NCBI GenBank assembly: GCA_037176885.1
Contig: JAWWNJ010000123.1
Coordinates: 124,001 to 188,000 of the forward strand
Origin: Favolaschia claudopus
Taxonomy: Eukaryota; Basidiomycota; Agaricomycetes; Agaricales; Mycenaceae
DNA length: 64,000 bases
Direction: 5' to 3'
In this document: positions 46,067 through 56,260 of the stretch, piece after piece
How positions within the stretch are numbered: position 1 is the stretch's first letter
Layout of the letters: each line of letters opens with the position of its first letter
Made by a program: the position numbers and the translations under genes
The notes under the pieces: generated by a model
The model's database searches: none
What the model was told of the DNA's origin: nothing
The model's input: the letters and a program-made list of their open reading frames with translations, nothing else

Positions 46067-46419
46067 GACGCGTCGGACGCGTCAGGTTTCGTCTGTCTTC
46101 AACGGGCGCCACCACACGCGAAAATCGGTCACCCACGCCGTTTTTGGACCCCATGACGCGTCCTGTCTTCATTTTGACGCGTCTGAGGGAGGCGAGAGGG
46201 TCACACGTCGCGTTGTTGACGCGCTCTACCTCCCCCTCGACCGCTTGATGATCCGCGTCTGACGAGCTCTCTCCATTGCTGAGGGTCCCAGAGCTCGCTC
46301 TCTGGCTTTCCAAGACGCGGCATCCAGTCGGTAGCCGGTCCTCATTACTCGGTCTTACGCAAAAACAACAAGCATGCACCGAGGTCGTCAACTCGTGTAC
46401 GGTCGCGTTCAATTGCGCT

Positions 46420-48410
46420 GACGGGTCCTTGTCTCCTAGGGATGTCCGCAACAGTTATCGTGGGGTTCAGGTCGGTGCATGTCGCGGTGCATTTAATGGT
46501 GCGTGTACTCGTATGCTGTGTTTAGTCCAGCGATGCTAACTATTTCACGCGCAGGATATCAAACGTGGCCTGTGTTCTTGTTCTCCTCGTCACGCTGGAC
46601 CCCTGACTCGTATTTGAAGGCGACGACAACTTCCAGTTCAAGCACGAGGACCCCTCAGCCATAGGTCAATACTATCAACGACTTTCAAACAGGACAACTG
46701 CGGTCGTCAGCCCCCGGCCGCTGCGTCTTACACTGACAATGAGGCTGCAGGATCTCGCTTCCCAATCAAATTTCCGCATCGCCGTCGCGTGCACGGTGTT
46801 TCTTTTTGCTGATCCATATGGATATGGGTATCATACCAGCTCAAACAGCATATCGACTTGGGCGTCAACTGGTCGTGAGTGCATCTTGACACCATTGCAA
46901 ATACACGGGTGCGTTGATCAGCAACCTCTACTTCCGGGTTTTCTCGTTGACTGACAAGCACAACAGCGTCGGAAGTACAGAGGCCCTACGGCAAGTCATC
47001 CCGCTCCATGAGTGACGCCGCGGCTGACCACCTCCCGGGACTTGAAAGGATGCGGCGGGGCCTTCACGTCGTCGATTTGATATCCAGGTAAGTGCTTAAT
47101 CTGGTGCTTTTTTCTAAGTGTTACCCTAACTAGTTCATTGCATGTTACACGCGCAAAAAATACCGAGGGAAGTTGCGTCTGGGTAAGTGCGCCGCCATTT
47201 TTACGGGTCTACGCTCCTGACGCGATAAAATTGTGCAGCGCAGGGTTGATGCTGGAGCGGGTACGTGGGCCGCTCATTTGCAAACAGAGTCTCAAATCCG
47301 GTCCACATAGGTATAGTGATCAGGATTGCTGCCTTCGGCTGCGAAGGATGAGCGCGGTGAGTCGCTTTGCTGTACATTTATCAGGACTGATTTATTCTTG
47401 TGACTTTTGTATAGGTCGGCTTTGTGGTTCAGTTGAAGCTTAAGGTAGGATTCTACAGGTATCGCGAACACTTCGGGCGACTGATTCGTGTATAGATCTT
47501 CCACTTGCCGCTCACAGTTGACTTCGCTGCTGCTTTCTAGTGGTTTTGATGCGGATTGAAGACTGGTCAACACAGTGATGCTCCATCATCGGCAGGTACG
47601 GGCGTCTGCTTTGTGTTTGGGTACAATGCTGACACTTGGACTTGAGGAGTCGTGAGTTAGAGCTGGCATCGTGCGACTTGAGCTAAGTTCCCGTTGAAAT
47701 GTGCCGACGATGGCTGATGTATTCTGGAAGGCACGGTTGTTCGTAATGCGTGCTGTCCAAGGGCAGTCAAAGGTATGGTTTGCTTTATACTCGGACTTGA
47801 ACCTGCTGCAAACTTGATATCATGGTAGGTCGGTGGATCGCCATCCGGCGCTAGGAGAGTACGAGTCGCAACCATCGACGGTGTGCGATTCAATTAAGAT
47901 ATGTATTCATTCACTCACATCTTATGCAGCGCGAGGCTGCCGCAGCGCAGCATTATTGATGCAAGTTCTCGCTCGAGTGGGTTCTGCTATGCCGCTTTCT
48001 AACGGGAATTTCTCTCGATAGATCGTTCGACATGAATTTGGACCTTCGAAGGTATGTAATATCCAAGGTATAGTTTATACAATAGCTGACATATGGTGGA
48101 CAGCACCAGCTCAGTATGCGCGCCGGTAATAAAAGGTACATTTCCGTCTGTACGAGAATCTCGCTTATTCCGCCCCACTCAGATGTTGCGAAACAACGGG
48201 CAATGGGACGCCTTCCCTGCCGTAAAGGTAGATCGTTACCTATAGGAGAATCTCGCTGACTTCACTCCCACTTGACGCTTAGATTTCGTGAAAAATATGT
48301 GGTTTGGTTACAGCTAAGTGCCGTTACATCGAGCGATGAATATGATTTTGAGATATGTCATAGATCCACCGAAAACGTGTCTAGGTGAGTGTTGTGCGAT
48401 GGTCAATACT
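46420..48410 (+). other. Possible intron-rich or decayed gene region
   Basis: Many good donor/acceptor pairs 40-60 bp apart occur on the plus strand. One coherent chain runs from about 46620 (GDDNFQFKHEDPSAIGQYYQ) through splices at 46799/46851 and 46876/46920 to VFSLTDKHNSVGSTEALRQV and a stop at 47012-47014. Other short exon-like pieces (ADHLPGLERMRRGLHVVDL near 47030-47090; MADVFWKARLFVMRAVQGQS near 47708-47770) do not join into one unambiguous frame. No family recognised. It may be a gene with tiny exons or a degraded one. Confidence 0.3.
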
Positions 48411-48609
48411 CTGAGGATTCTGATATGAAGTTGGATAGGAGACGGCGCGTCGTTAACTCATGGGCGTGGTCTTGGAGGATATTTGCTCGGCCAGTGAGTG
48501 GGTAGCTCATCGAAGTTCCTTCACTGATTTCCTTGGCTAGGATTGTGAGGATTATCAATTGTGGGGGTATAATGGGCTATAGTACAGCTGGGTGGTAGTA
48601 GTAGTATGC

Positions 48610-48950
48610 TAGATTGAATAGTAATACAAGATTTTATTGGGAATTGGATCGAGCGCAAGCAAAGAGTACAATGACTGTGTAGACACAGTCCACTTGACTG
48701 TGTGAATGCGCGCCAGATTGACTGTGATGGTACTGCTAGGCTGGCTGTGGTAGCGCAGCTGCCCTGACTGTGGGCCGCGGTCGGGCTGGCTGTGGTAGCG
48801 CAGCCAGGTTGACCGCAAAATTGGCCATAACGCAGCTGAGATGACCGTGCGGGCACAGTCAGCCCGACCACGGTTGCGCGGTCAGGCTGACCCCATGCCA
48901 CGGTCAAACGAGTCAGCGCTCGCGCGGCTGTTCCGGCTGTGACTTCTCCC
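48610..48950. repeat. GTCA/CTGTG-rich array adjoining a LINE fragment
   Basis: Repeated GACTGTG, GCGCAGC and GGTCAGGCTGACC units. GGCTGGCTGTGGTAGCGCAG occurs perfectly twice (48739 and 48784, 45 bp apart). It resembles the array at 32505-32860. Confidence 0.6.
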
Positions 48951-48959
48951 CACAGTGCA

Positions 48960-49088
48960 AGGCGGATGAAGAGACGGAGGCAGCTGAGTAGCAGGTGGGG
49001 GACGGACTCGAGGGCGTTGCAATGCGGGCAGAGAGGAGATGGCGCTAGGTGAAACCTGAACAAGTAGGCGTTCAGCCCGATGTGTCCT
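48960..49088 (-). pseudogene. LINE fragment: zinc-binding region after the RT
   Basis: The minus strand reads GHIGLNAYLFRFHLAPSPLC, then PHCNALESVPHLLLSCLRL. This is the zf-RVT-like finger (C-x2-C...H...C) of agaricomycete LINE ORF2s. Both sides are truncated, by the GTCA array on one side and a gypsy fragment on the other. Confidence 0.75.
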
Positions 49089-49235
49089 GTAATTATGACG
49101 ACGACACACCTCCCATTTGGCTTGTAACCGATGGATGTAGTTCCGGATTAGCTGGCGTCGTATGCCAGGGCGATGACTGGAAAAACGCCCATGTTGCGGA
49201 GGGCTTTCGGGAATTGGAGAAACCGGCATCAAACG
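49089..49235 (+). pseudogene. Ty3/gypsy RNase H fragment
   Basis: The plus strand reads DTPPIWLVTDGCSSGLAGVV, then CQGDDWKNAHVAEGF, the start of the RNase H domain of basidiomycete gypsy polyproteins (LVTDACSTGVAGVV-like). No flanking RT or integrase is recognisable. Confidence 0.6.
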
Positions 49236-50212
49236 TGGCCGGCGGTTGACCGGCGGTCTTGATTATGTCACGTCGGGCCTTAAAAATCCCTTATCACATC
49301 ACTCGGCCCCTGACTGAGGCTCGCCATCTCACTACGCTGGCGTCGGTAGGAGCGAATTTGGCGAAGAGAGACGGGTAAAAAATGTCAATGACTTGGTTAA
49401 ATTTATTGCACCCGGCTTGAAATTTTTGAAGGGGAGGAAATCATGTCATTAATGCCGCCCATCACAAGGATCAAAACCTGCCTGAAAGCCACCATCGACC
49501 GGCTATGGGCCTATGACCTTAGACATATGTGCATGTGGGGTATTAATGAGAGTCTAGGACTTCACGATGCAAATAACTCACAGCAACTCAACCAGAAGTC
49601 GCCCGCCCCAATGGGCGGTGTGGCACAGCCACCCGCCACACCGCCGTCGGCCATAACTCGGTGGGAGCGCTACGCGATTGGTCAAAAATTTGCACGCACG
49701 CAAGGTAGAATCACAGCGCTGTTTCCTCAATTTCTTGGCGCCGGAAGTGATACTATTTATGCTACGTTTCTTATTAGGAATCATTACTCGGGAAGTTAGT
49801 TAAGAAACTTATGATTTATGGGAGCTATAAACATGACTAGAATATATAACTACCTGTTTCAAATCAAAGTCCGAGAAATGCATTATATCATGATAGCTTT
49901 CCACTGCAGATAAATGAAGTATGATTTGTAGAGTCTGAGTCGCCAATAAATGAGACAGTAAACTCTAGGTATAAAGCGTCAGGAAACGCACCAAGATACT
50001 CAGGGTTTTCAATTAGGTTTCTCGAGACAAGAAACTAGATATTTCCCAAATCATTTAACGGCGAAAGAAACTTAACTGGAAACTTCAGGTTTTCGGTGGT
50101 ATTAAATGTATCCGCAGATGAGCCGCAGATGAGTCGCAGACCATCCGCCAACGGAGTGTCACAATTATTACAATTGTTATCGATGTATGGAACAACAGGA
50201 ACAGAGTGAAAT
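49236..50212. other. Intergenic, no recognisable gene
   Basis: A plus-strand ORF at 49443-49799 has no recognisable features. AT-rich thereafter. Confidence 0.4.
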
Positions 50213-53059
50213 CTAACGATCGACGTGGGGGTGAGCTGCGAGATATTCTCCGCAGAGTTTGTCGTTCTTGGTTCCGACCTTGCGCGAGAGGGTATTGTAT
50301 CTTATTTTGTTCTTCCATTCCGCGTAAGTGAAAAGTTTGACAGACATTCTCTCCATTTCCCTCAGTCTCTTCACAAACCACCTCTCGCAGTTGGAGTTCC
50401 ACCACCCCGTGTTGAGACCGGAAGACCAGAACGCAGTTGGCGTCGGCCACCATGATATATACTTCAGTTGTTGACCACCTTCTGTTGCCGCGCTCCTTTG
50501 TCCTGGGTGAAATAAGGCTTCAGATTGTATATAAAACTTAGATCACGCACCTGTTTCGACAGTATACACCCCGCAAATGATATCGATTTCATTCTCTGTC
50601 AGTTGTTCGTGCCACAAAACAATTTCCCCACCCCGGCTTCCCTCCACACGTGTACCAGATCGGAGATTTTCTTCGGACGGGTCGTAGCAAGCCAAGTCTT
50701 CGAAGTCGGACAAAACCAAACGTGCAAGCCTACCAACGATGCCGCCATAGAACAAGGCGACTCGACCACGCGGAGAACGAAGAAATGAATTACGGCGCTC
50801 GACATAGACACCAAAATCCACCAGAGTCGGGATGTAACCAGCATGACGACGGCCCAAAGTGGGCTGGGTCGGCGGTACGAGGGGGGCGTAATCAACGGGT
50901 CTCAGCCAGCCAGGATTAAAGGCGGCACCTAGTTTCACGAGATTGCGGATGATAGTCTCAACGTCGGAATTGTTCCCCCATCCCGACCTGAGACATTGTA
51001 GAACGGCAGCCGCGCTCTCCAGAAAGATTGATGGACTTGAGGAATGAGAACCGGAAGGAAAAAGCTCGTAAAGCACGCGCTCGTGCTGTTTCAGGATCTT
51101 GACATGGACATTCCACTCGCGGTCCAAGTCGGAGTCGGATGATACTATATCCATGAGATTGGCCGGGATGGCTTTCAAGTCGCTCGCATCGAGGATGTGC
51201 TGAAGGAGGGCAGGAAGGCTGGAGGCTGAAGGCACACTCCAAGTCTCGTCCCCAATAGCCCATCCACCCGCCTTATCTTGCATCCTCCGTGAAGCGGGGG
51301 CAGTCGAGTTCTCGATGAAACCAAAACGAGAGGCGACGATGCTGCGTATCTCTTGCGGTTGCCATCCTGGCAACCTGGTGGGATCTTCGCAGAGATCCTC
51401 ACGACTCAAGCCATACGCGTGCTCGAGGACTTGAGCCGCCCTCTCGCCCGTCTCTCCCTCCAGAACATCACGCCCGGGAACATCAGGGAGTGCGGGCAGG
51501 ACGTCAGTGGATTCCGCTGGTCGATGGAAGAAAAAATCGTCGTCGTCGTCGTCATCGACGACAATGTCTGGCTCTGCCACTTCATTCGGGGCCAGTGCGG
51601 TGCAGAGGTCCCACTGATTTGAAAAGGAGTCGTAGACACGCTGATGGTCGGTAAATTCATCCCAACGGTCAGCCGCGTTGGTGCGATTACAGGCGCGTCG
51701 AATGAAAAAACCTCCGCCTTCTTCCTCCCATATGAATACGCGTGCTCCTTTTTTCCCTGGAGCCGCTCCCGCAGATGCATGATGTTCTCGAGCCAGACGC
51801 CCTTTTTTCGCGTCGGCAGACTCATGCTTGGCCCGCTTTTCATTATGAAGCCGACGGCGCTGCATGAAGGCATGTATATCCTCTGACCGCTATCACGTTC
51901 GACGTCGGGAAAGGGAGTGGAAGATGGGGGTGGAGCAGAGGGCATCTCGAGCTCCTGCCCCTTGGCCTGCAGATGGGCTGGAGCAATGGACGAAGTTGTT
52001 GATGGAGGTCGGCCATTTCTATGGCTTTGCCATTTTGACCCTGTGGTTGACCATCGGCTGAAAACCACTTCGCCGTCTAGACTATGCAGGTAATCGAGTT
52101 CACTTTGGGAGGGGACGAAACCCAGATTGACGAGAGCATCCGGGATGGGCTCTTTGAGAGGGAGATCATTGCCGTAAAAGAAATAGAGCGGAACACGATG
52201 TTTGCCCAAAAGATGAGGCAAGAGCCAACGAGCATGTCGGGGAAGGTGGTGGTCAAGGTGTGTTTTGGCTAGCGTGAGGTCCATCAAGCCTCCCATGCGA
52301 TCGATTGTCATATTTCCGACCGCAGATTGCTCCAAGTCGACGATCCATTGCCAGTTCAGTTTGGTATGGTCCTTCAGACGACCCCTCCAATCCTTGATAT
52401 CCCGCGCGTCGAGAAGAATGAACATGAGCGTAATTTCCGCCATGAGAGGAAGAAACGCGTCGCGGGAGCGCAGGGCAATCTTGACAGCATTAGAACGCGA
52501 GGTGGCATTCCTCTCCGTATAGCAGTAGTTTATGGGGGATAGGAAGGTGTATACAGCTTCGGCAGGGCGAGACCCATACAAATCCATCATCGTCCGCAAG
52601 GTCAGACGAGGAAGACTCTCCAAGTAGAGCCAGCTGTCCACAAGCTTCTGTTCGAGACCCCAGCGAACATCGAACTGCTTGAAACTGGAGCCGGGAACTG
52701 TCACTTCGACTATGGGAACTGTCTTCTCATTGACATTGAGACGGGAAAAAAGAGGGCCATAGAATGGACTGAAGCGCGGCAAGAGGACGAGATAAGGGAA
52801 CTTTGGATCAAGCCAGAGGGGTCTCCTGAAGTCTTCGTTATTGAATCTATACCCGTCGGGGGCAGCCGCCTCAGATGGGAGAGGAATGTCGAGCAAGAAG
52901 CGAGGGTCACCGTAGTGCACCCCGAAGATCCCCACTTTGGTTTGAATGAACCCATCAAAATACGGCGTTTTCTAAGGTAAGATTGAGCCGAGAGGAAGTG
53001 AAAAGGGGAGGGAAACGTACAGGAAAAGTCGGCAATCCGCTGGTTATAGACGATTCCAT
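50213..53059 (-). CDS. Uncharacterised ~960-aa agaricomycete family protein
   Basis: The start ATG is at 53059 (MESSITSGLPTFP). Exons run 53059-53021, 52971-50551 and 50502-50213 with 49- and 48-bp introns. The N-terminal half (GDPRFLLDIPLPSEAAAPDG, RRPLWLDPKFPYLVLLPRF, LTLRTMMDLYGSRPAEAVY) and C terminus (KYISWWPTPTAFWSSGLNTG, WWNSNCERWFVKRL) follow a pattern I associate with a multicopy hypothetical family in mushrooms. The middle has a coiled-coil-like basic stretch, the VFIWEEEGGGFFIRRA block, and a poly-Asp run. One frame break lies near 51880, between VERDSGQ and IHAFMQRRRLHNE, so this copy is frameshifted or the assembly has an error. No enzymatic motif recognised. Confidence 0.72.
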
Positions 53060-53146
53060 GGCTGAGTGCGAGAACGAGGGTCGGCAGAATGCCCGTTGAG
53101 CGTCAGGAAGGCTAAGTGTATGAGAATATGCGGCCTATGAGACGGA

Positions 53147-53329
53147 CGCGGTGCTTAGCACTGTACGTTCCGCTCAATTGTGGTTTGCAGAAATACTCGA
53201 GGCAAGAGTTTCATTCGAGATCGTTGGAACGCGGTGCTACGCACTGTACGTTCCTCCCGAAGAAGAGGAAAGGAGTGGATTTGACACGGTTGCTGATATC
53301 TCGAACGCGGTGCTACGCACTGTACGTTC
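53147..53329. promoter_or_regulatory. Three copies of a 24-bp near-palindromic motif
   Basis: CGCGGTGCT(A/T)(C/A)GCACTGTA followed by CGTTC occurs at 53147, 53230 and 53306. The core GTGC-TAC-GCAC is an inverted repeat. It lies 88-247 bp upstream of the minus-strand gene start at 53059. A weaker version (GTGTAGCGCATTGTACTTCG) is at 58314-58333, about 100 bp upstream of the next minus-strand gene's ATG. Confidence 0.6.
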
Positions 53330-53598
53330 GAGAGACAGGGAAGATAGATAGAGATGGTGAACGAGAAGAGGAACCGGGAATTGATGAGTGTCACACTTGT
53401 CACGCGATGTCACGCAGGTGCGCAGAGCTCGCGTTGGCGCGCTTTTCGCGAATAGTAGGACGAGTGTCCACTAGAACTCAGTAATGAATGTAATTGCGCA
53501 AAATTCGAGGCTTCGTGTATTTATCAGACTAAGATATTTACAAAATTCGCTGGCTATTCGTGTATGTAGCTAACGTGACAATTTCAAATCCAAAAAAA

Positions 53599-55204
53599 TT
53601 ACAAGTTCATGCGGTCGGTCGCGGCAACAAAGAGCTCGAAGGCCTCCTTGGAGATTTGAAGCGTTTCAACAAAGGCAGGCGTCTGACCTTTGAGCCATTC
53701 ATTGTTGTAAAGGCTGCGCGGTAGGCCGCGCGGAGCTGGAGCAACTCCAGGGCCATGCCCGGCGTTTCTGACCCTGGGGGCGGGTTTCGGGCCTGGTTGG
53801 TTCGCCTTGCGCAGAAGGGTTTGCGCGTCAACGAAACCTAGGATGTTGGCGATAGAAGGTTCGCGCCAGAGGCACAACTTGATTTTGTAGAGCCGAACCT
53901 TGCCGCCGTCCACCGTAACGTCCGCCTCTTCCTCAGACGACATGCCTGCAACTCCAAGGCGTTGGATCACGTCTGCAATCCGCTCCCACCTCTTGATATC
54001 AAGAGCAGTCCCCTCCGCTATCTTAACCTCGATTGTGAGAGCGGCTGTCTCACGGCGGTCATCCAATTTCTGCTCGTTGGTTCAGACATTGTTCAGATAT
54101 GATGGAGGACCACTTACGCGATCTTTGGAGGCAAGGCTTCGCATTTCAAGCTGGTGTTGGTTAAGCTTCTGTAGTGCGCGAGCATGAGCCTCCGCCTTTG
54201 TCTCAATCCTCCCAGCGGCGGGCTGATACTTCGGCTGGAACTTGTTCCATCCCCCGCGCCAATCCTTGAGTTTATCCTTCATTGCGTTCGTCAGAAATTC
54301 GCGGTCAGCCCCGACTGAGGCAAAAACCTCCGCATCCTCCTCATCTTCCAAGACCTTGTCGACAATCTTCTCGATCATGAGCCTATTGAAACGGGAGGTG
54401 AGGTAACCTGAGCTATAGTCCCATTGAAAAAGATCGGCGGGAGGATCGACGCCTGCTTCGGTAGCGGAAACCAGAGCTTCGGGGGCAGGGGTGTGGAGGT
54501 AGAGTTCGTATACAAATGTCACGTTGTAGTTCATGCAAGTGAAGTGGCGCAGACGCCTCTGTCAGTGCAGTATGGTTAGATATACGACAAAGGAAAATAT
54601 ATAGGTCTGGCAACTCACATGAGCAAAATTGATCAGCGCATTGATCGACTTGTCTTTCTTCAGCTCTGCACTCCCCGATCCTTTCTTCGCTGCGCCGCCC
54701 TTCTGAGGCTTTCCGCGCACCACATCGACCACTGTCTTGCCGCCAACGCAAAGTTGCTGAAATCTCGAAAGCATGTCGTCGAGCGTGTCGACGTCGCTGT
54801 TTAACAGTTCGGCCAATGCTGGAGAAGCACTGATTATGGGGCGCGAGGTGCTGGGCGCGGGCTCGGGCGCTTCGGCCATCGGGATAGGGTCGAGTGGGAT
54901 TTCGATTGTGCGGACACCGCTGTTCGCGAGGGGGCTCATGTTGAGCCGTTTTGAGCGGCGAGGGGTCGCATGTTTCTGGGGCGTCTTTTGAGCTTGGATT
55001 CGATTGTTTGCACGAAGCTGGGCGATTTCGTCCGTCTTCAGAGCCTGAATGAACGATGTGAGGATCAACTCGACATGTACAGCGCCCACTGACCAAGGTA
55101 TCCTGAAGACGGTTGATCTCTGCGTTTCGCTCCATCAACAGCTGCTGAGCGTCGTTGATTTGTTGGAATATACCGCTATACTGCTGGAACTTTCGTGGCT
55201 TCAA
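53599..55204 (-). CDS. Coiled-coil family protein, C-terminal part
   Basis: Exons 55204-55094, 55044-54619, 54558-54118 and 54069-53599 are in phase over 483 codons. A coiled coil (FQQINDAQQLLMERNAEINR, then ALKTDEIAQLRANNRIQAQ) is followed by a basic patch (TPRRSKRLN), a central region (NYNVTFVYELYLHTPAPEAL, FNRLMIEKIVDKVLEDEEDA) and a conserved C terminus (VRLYKIKLCLWREPSIANIL, GLPRSLYNNEWLKGQTPAFV, ISKEAFELFVAATDRM). No ATG suits the 5' end. The first exon probably begins at an acceptor near 55190-55203, in phase with the exon ending at 56261, so this may be the 3' half of the gene starting at 58211. Function unknown. Confidence 0.75.
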
Positions 55205-56260
55205 TAACGGTTGACGTGAACGTAATATGCCGGTATGAACGAAAATCGAAAACGAAAACGCGGCTAGCTGATATTGATCAGGCGGCCTTCCAGGCCATCA
55301 AGTCCATCAATTGCCAGCATTCAGAAACGAAAATGACCGGTTTCAACACGGCAAAGAAGCCGAAAGGACTGGATTGATGTCACAGTCACAGTATATCAAT
55401 GTATGTGGTCTATCGTGTCATCGGCCGCGTGCCGAACGAGTCCGAGTCGCTGTACCAGGTCACGCACACGGCGTGTTTTAGGCTTTTAGCACTCTAAATT
55501 AATTGAAGAGTGAAGATCACTCAGTGAGCTCTGCACTTCAATAAAATAGAAAGTTTTTACGATACGTAAGTATGAGATTCGTGGCAAACATGATATAGAC
55601 GAACACTAAAGGTAAATAGGCAACAAGAATGCAAGGGGTGAGCGATCTCTGGATCGTGGAAATTGATCTGAACACGTGCTTTTCAGTGATGGCACTCTCA
55701 TCCAGCTGCTTTTTCCAACATCTTTCAGTGGCGTATGTTGCGGGAAAAGGCTGGTCAGTGTGTGAACCCTTGAGTGCACCCACATAAATATCTCGAAACA
55801 AGGTAGGTGGGTTTCTTGTTGCTTTCCTTCAAGAGGTGGGCGGCCGAACAAATCCGGATATCATGCCCTCCCTCGGCCGATGGTCGGTGGTCGGCCCGAG
55901 CTCCTTGAGATTTCTTCAAGAGGCGACACTTAGATTTGATGTAGCTCTTTCAATTCTTGACAGATTTCTTAGCACAAAGTGAGAGGCCCCCACAAGTTAT
56001 GTGTCAGATCCCTTTTTGCGTAGTTTTTATGTCTGTGCGAGGAGTCAGGACCATATTGTATGCAGTTCGCAGATTGATCTTGGACTTCGCCCTTCGGTGG
56101 TTTCGGCAGAAAGGATGACAAGGTTACATTGCGTCAGCATCCAAACACTGTCCAAACATGTCTCGCCAGCATTTGCGGTGTGCGGAGGTCGGACGGCTAT
56201 TCTATATATAGTCGTTTTCGTTTTCGTTTCTTGTATATACTCCGTAATATGCATACTTAC
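55205..56260. other. Non-coding stretch, possibly an expanded intron
   Basis: About 1.05 kb without a supportable gene between two coiled-coil coding blocks on the minus strand. It starts (minus) with a consensus donor GTAAGT at 56260. An insertion is likely but no terminal repeats were found. Confidence 0.4.

Noticed and set aside
51885..51900. A 14-base intron that would restore the frame of the ~960-aa gene
   Set aside because: Far shorter than the 45-60 bp introns elsewhere; a frameshift is more likely.
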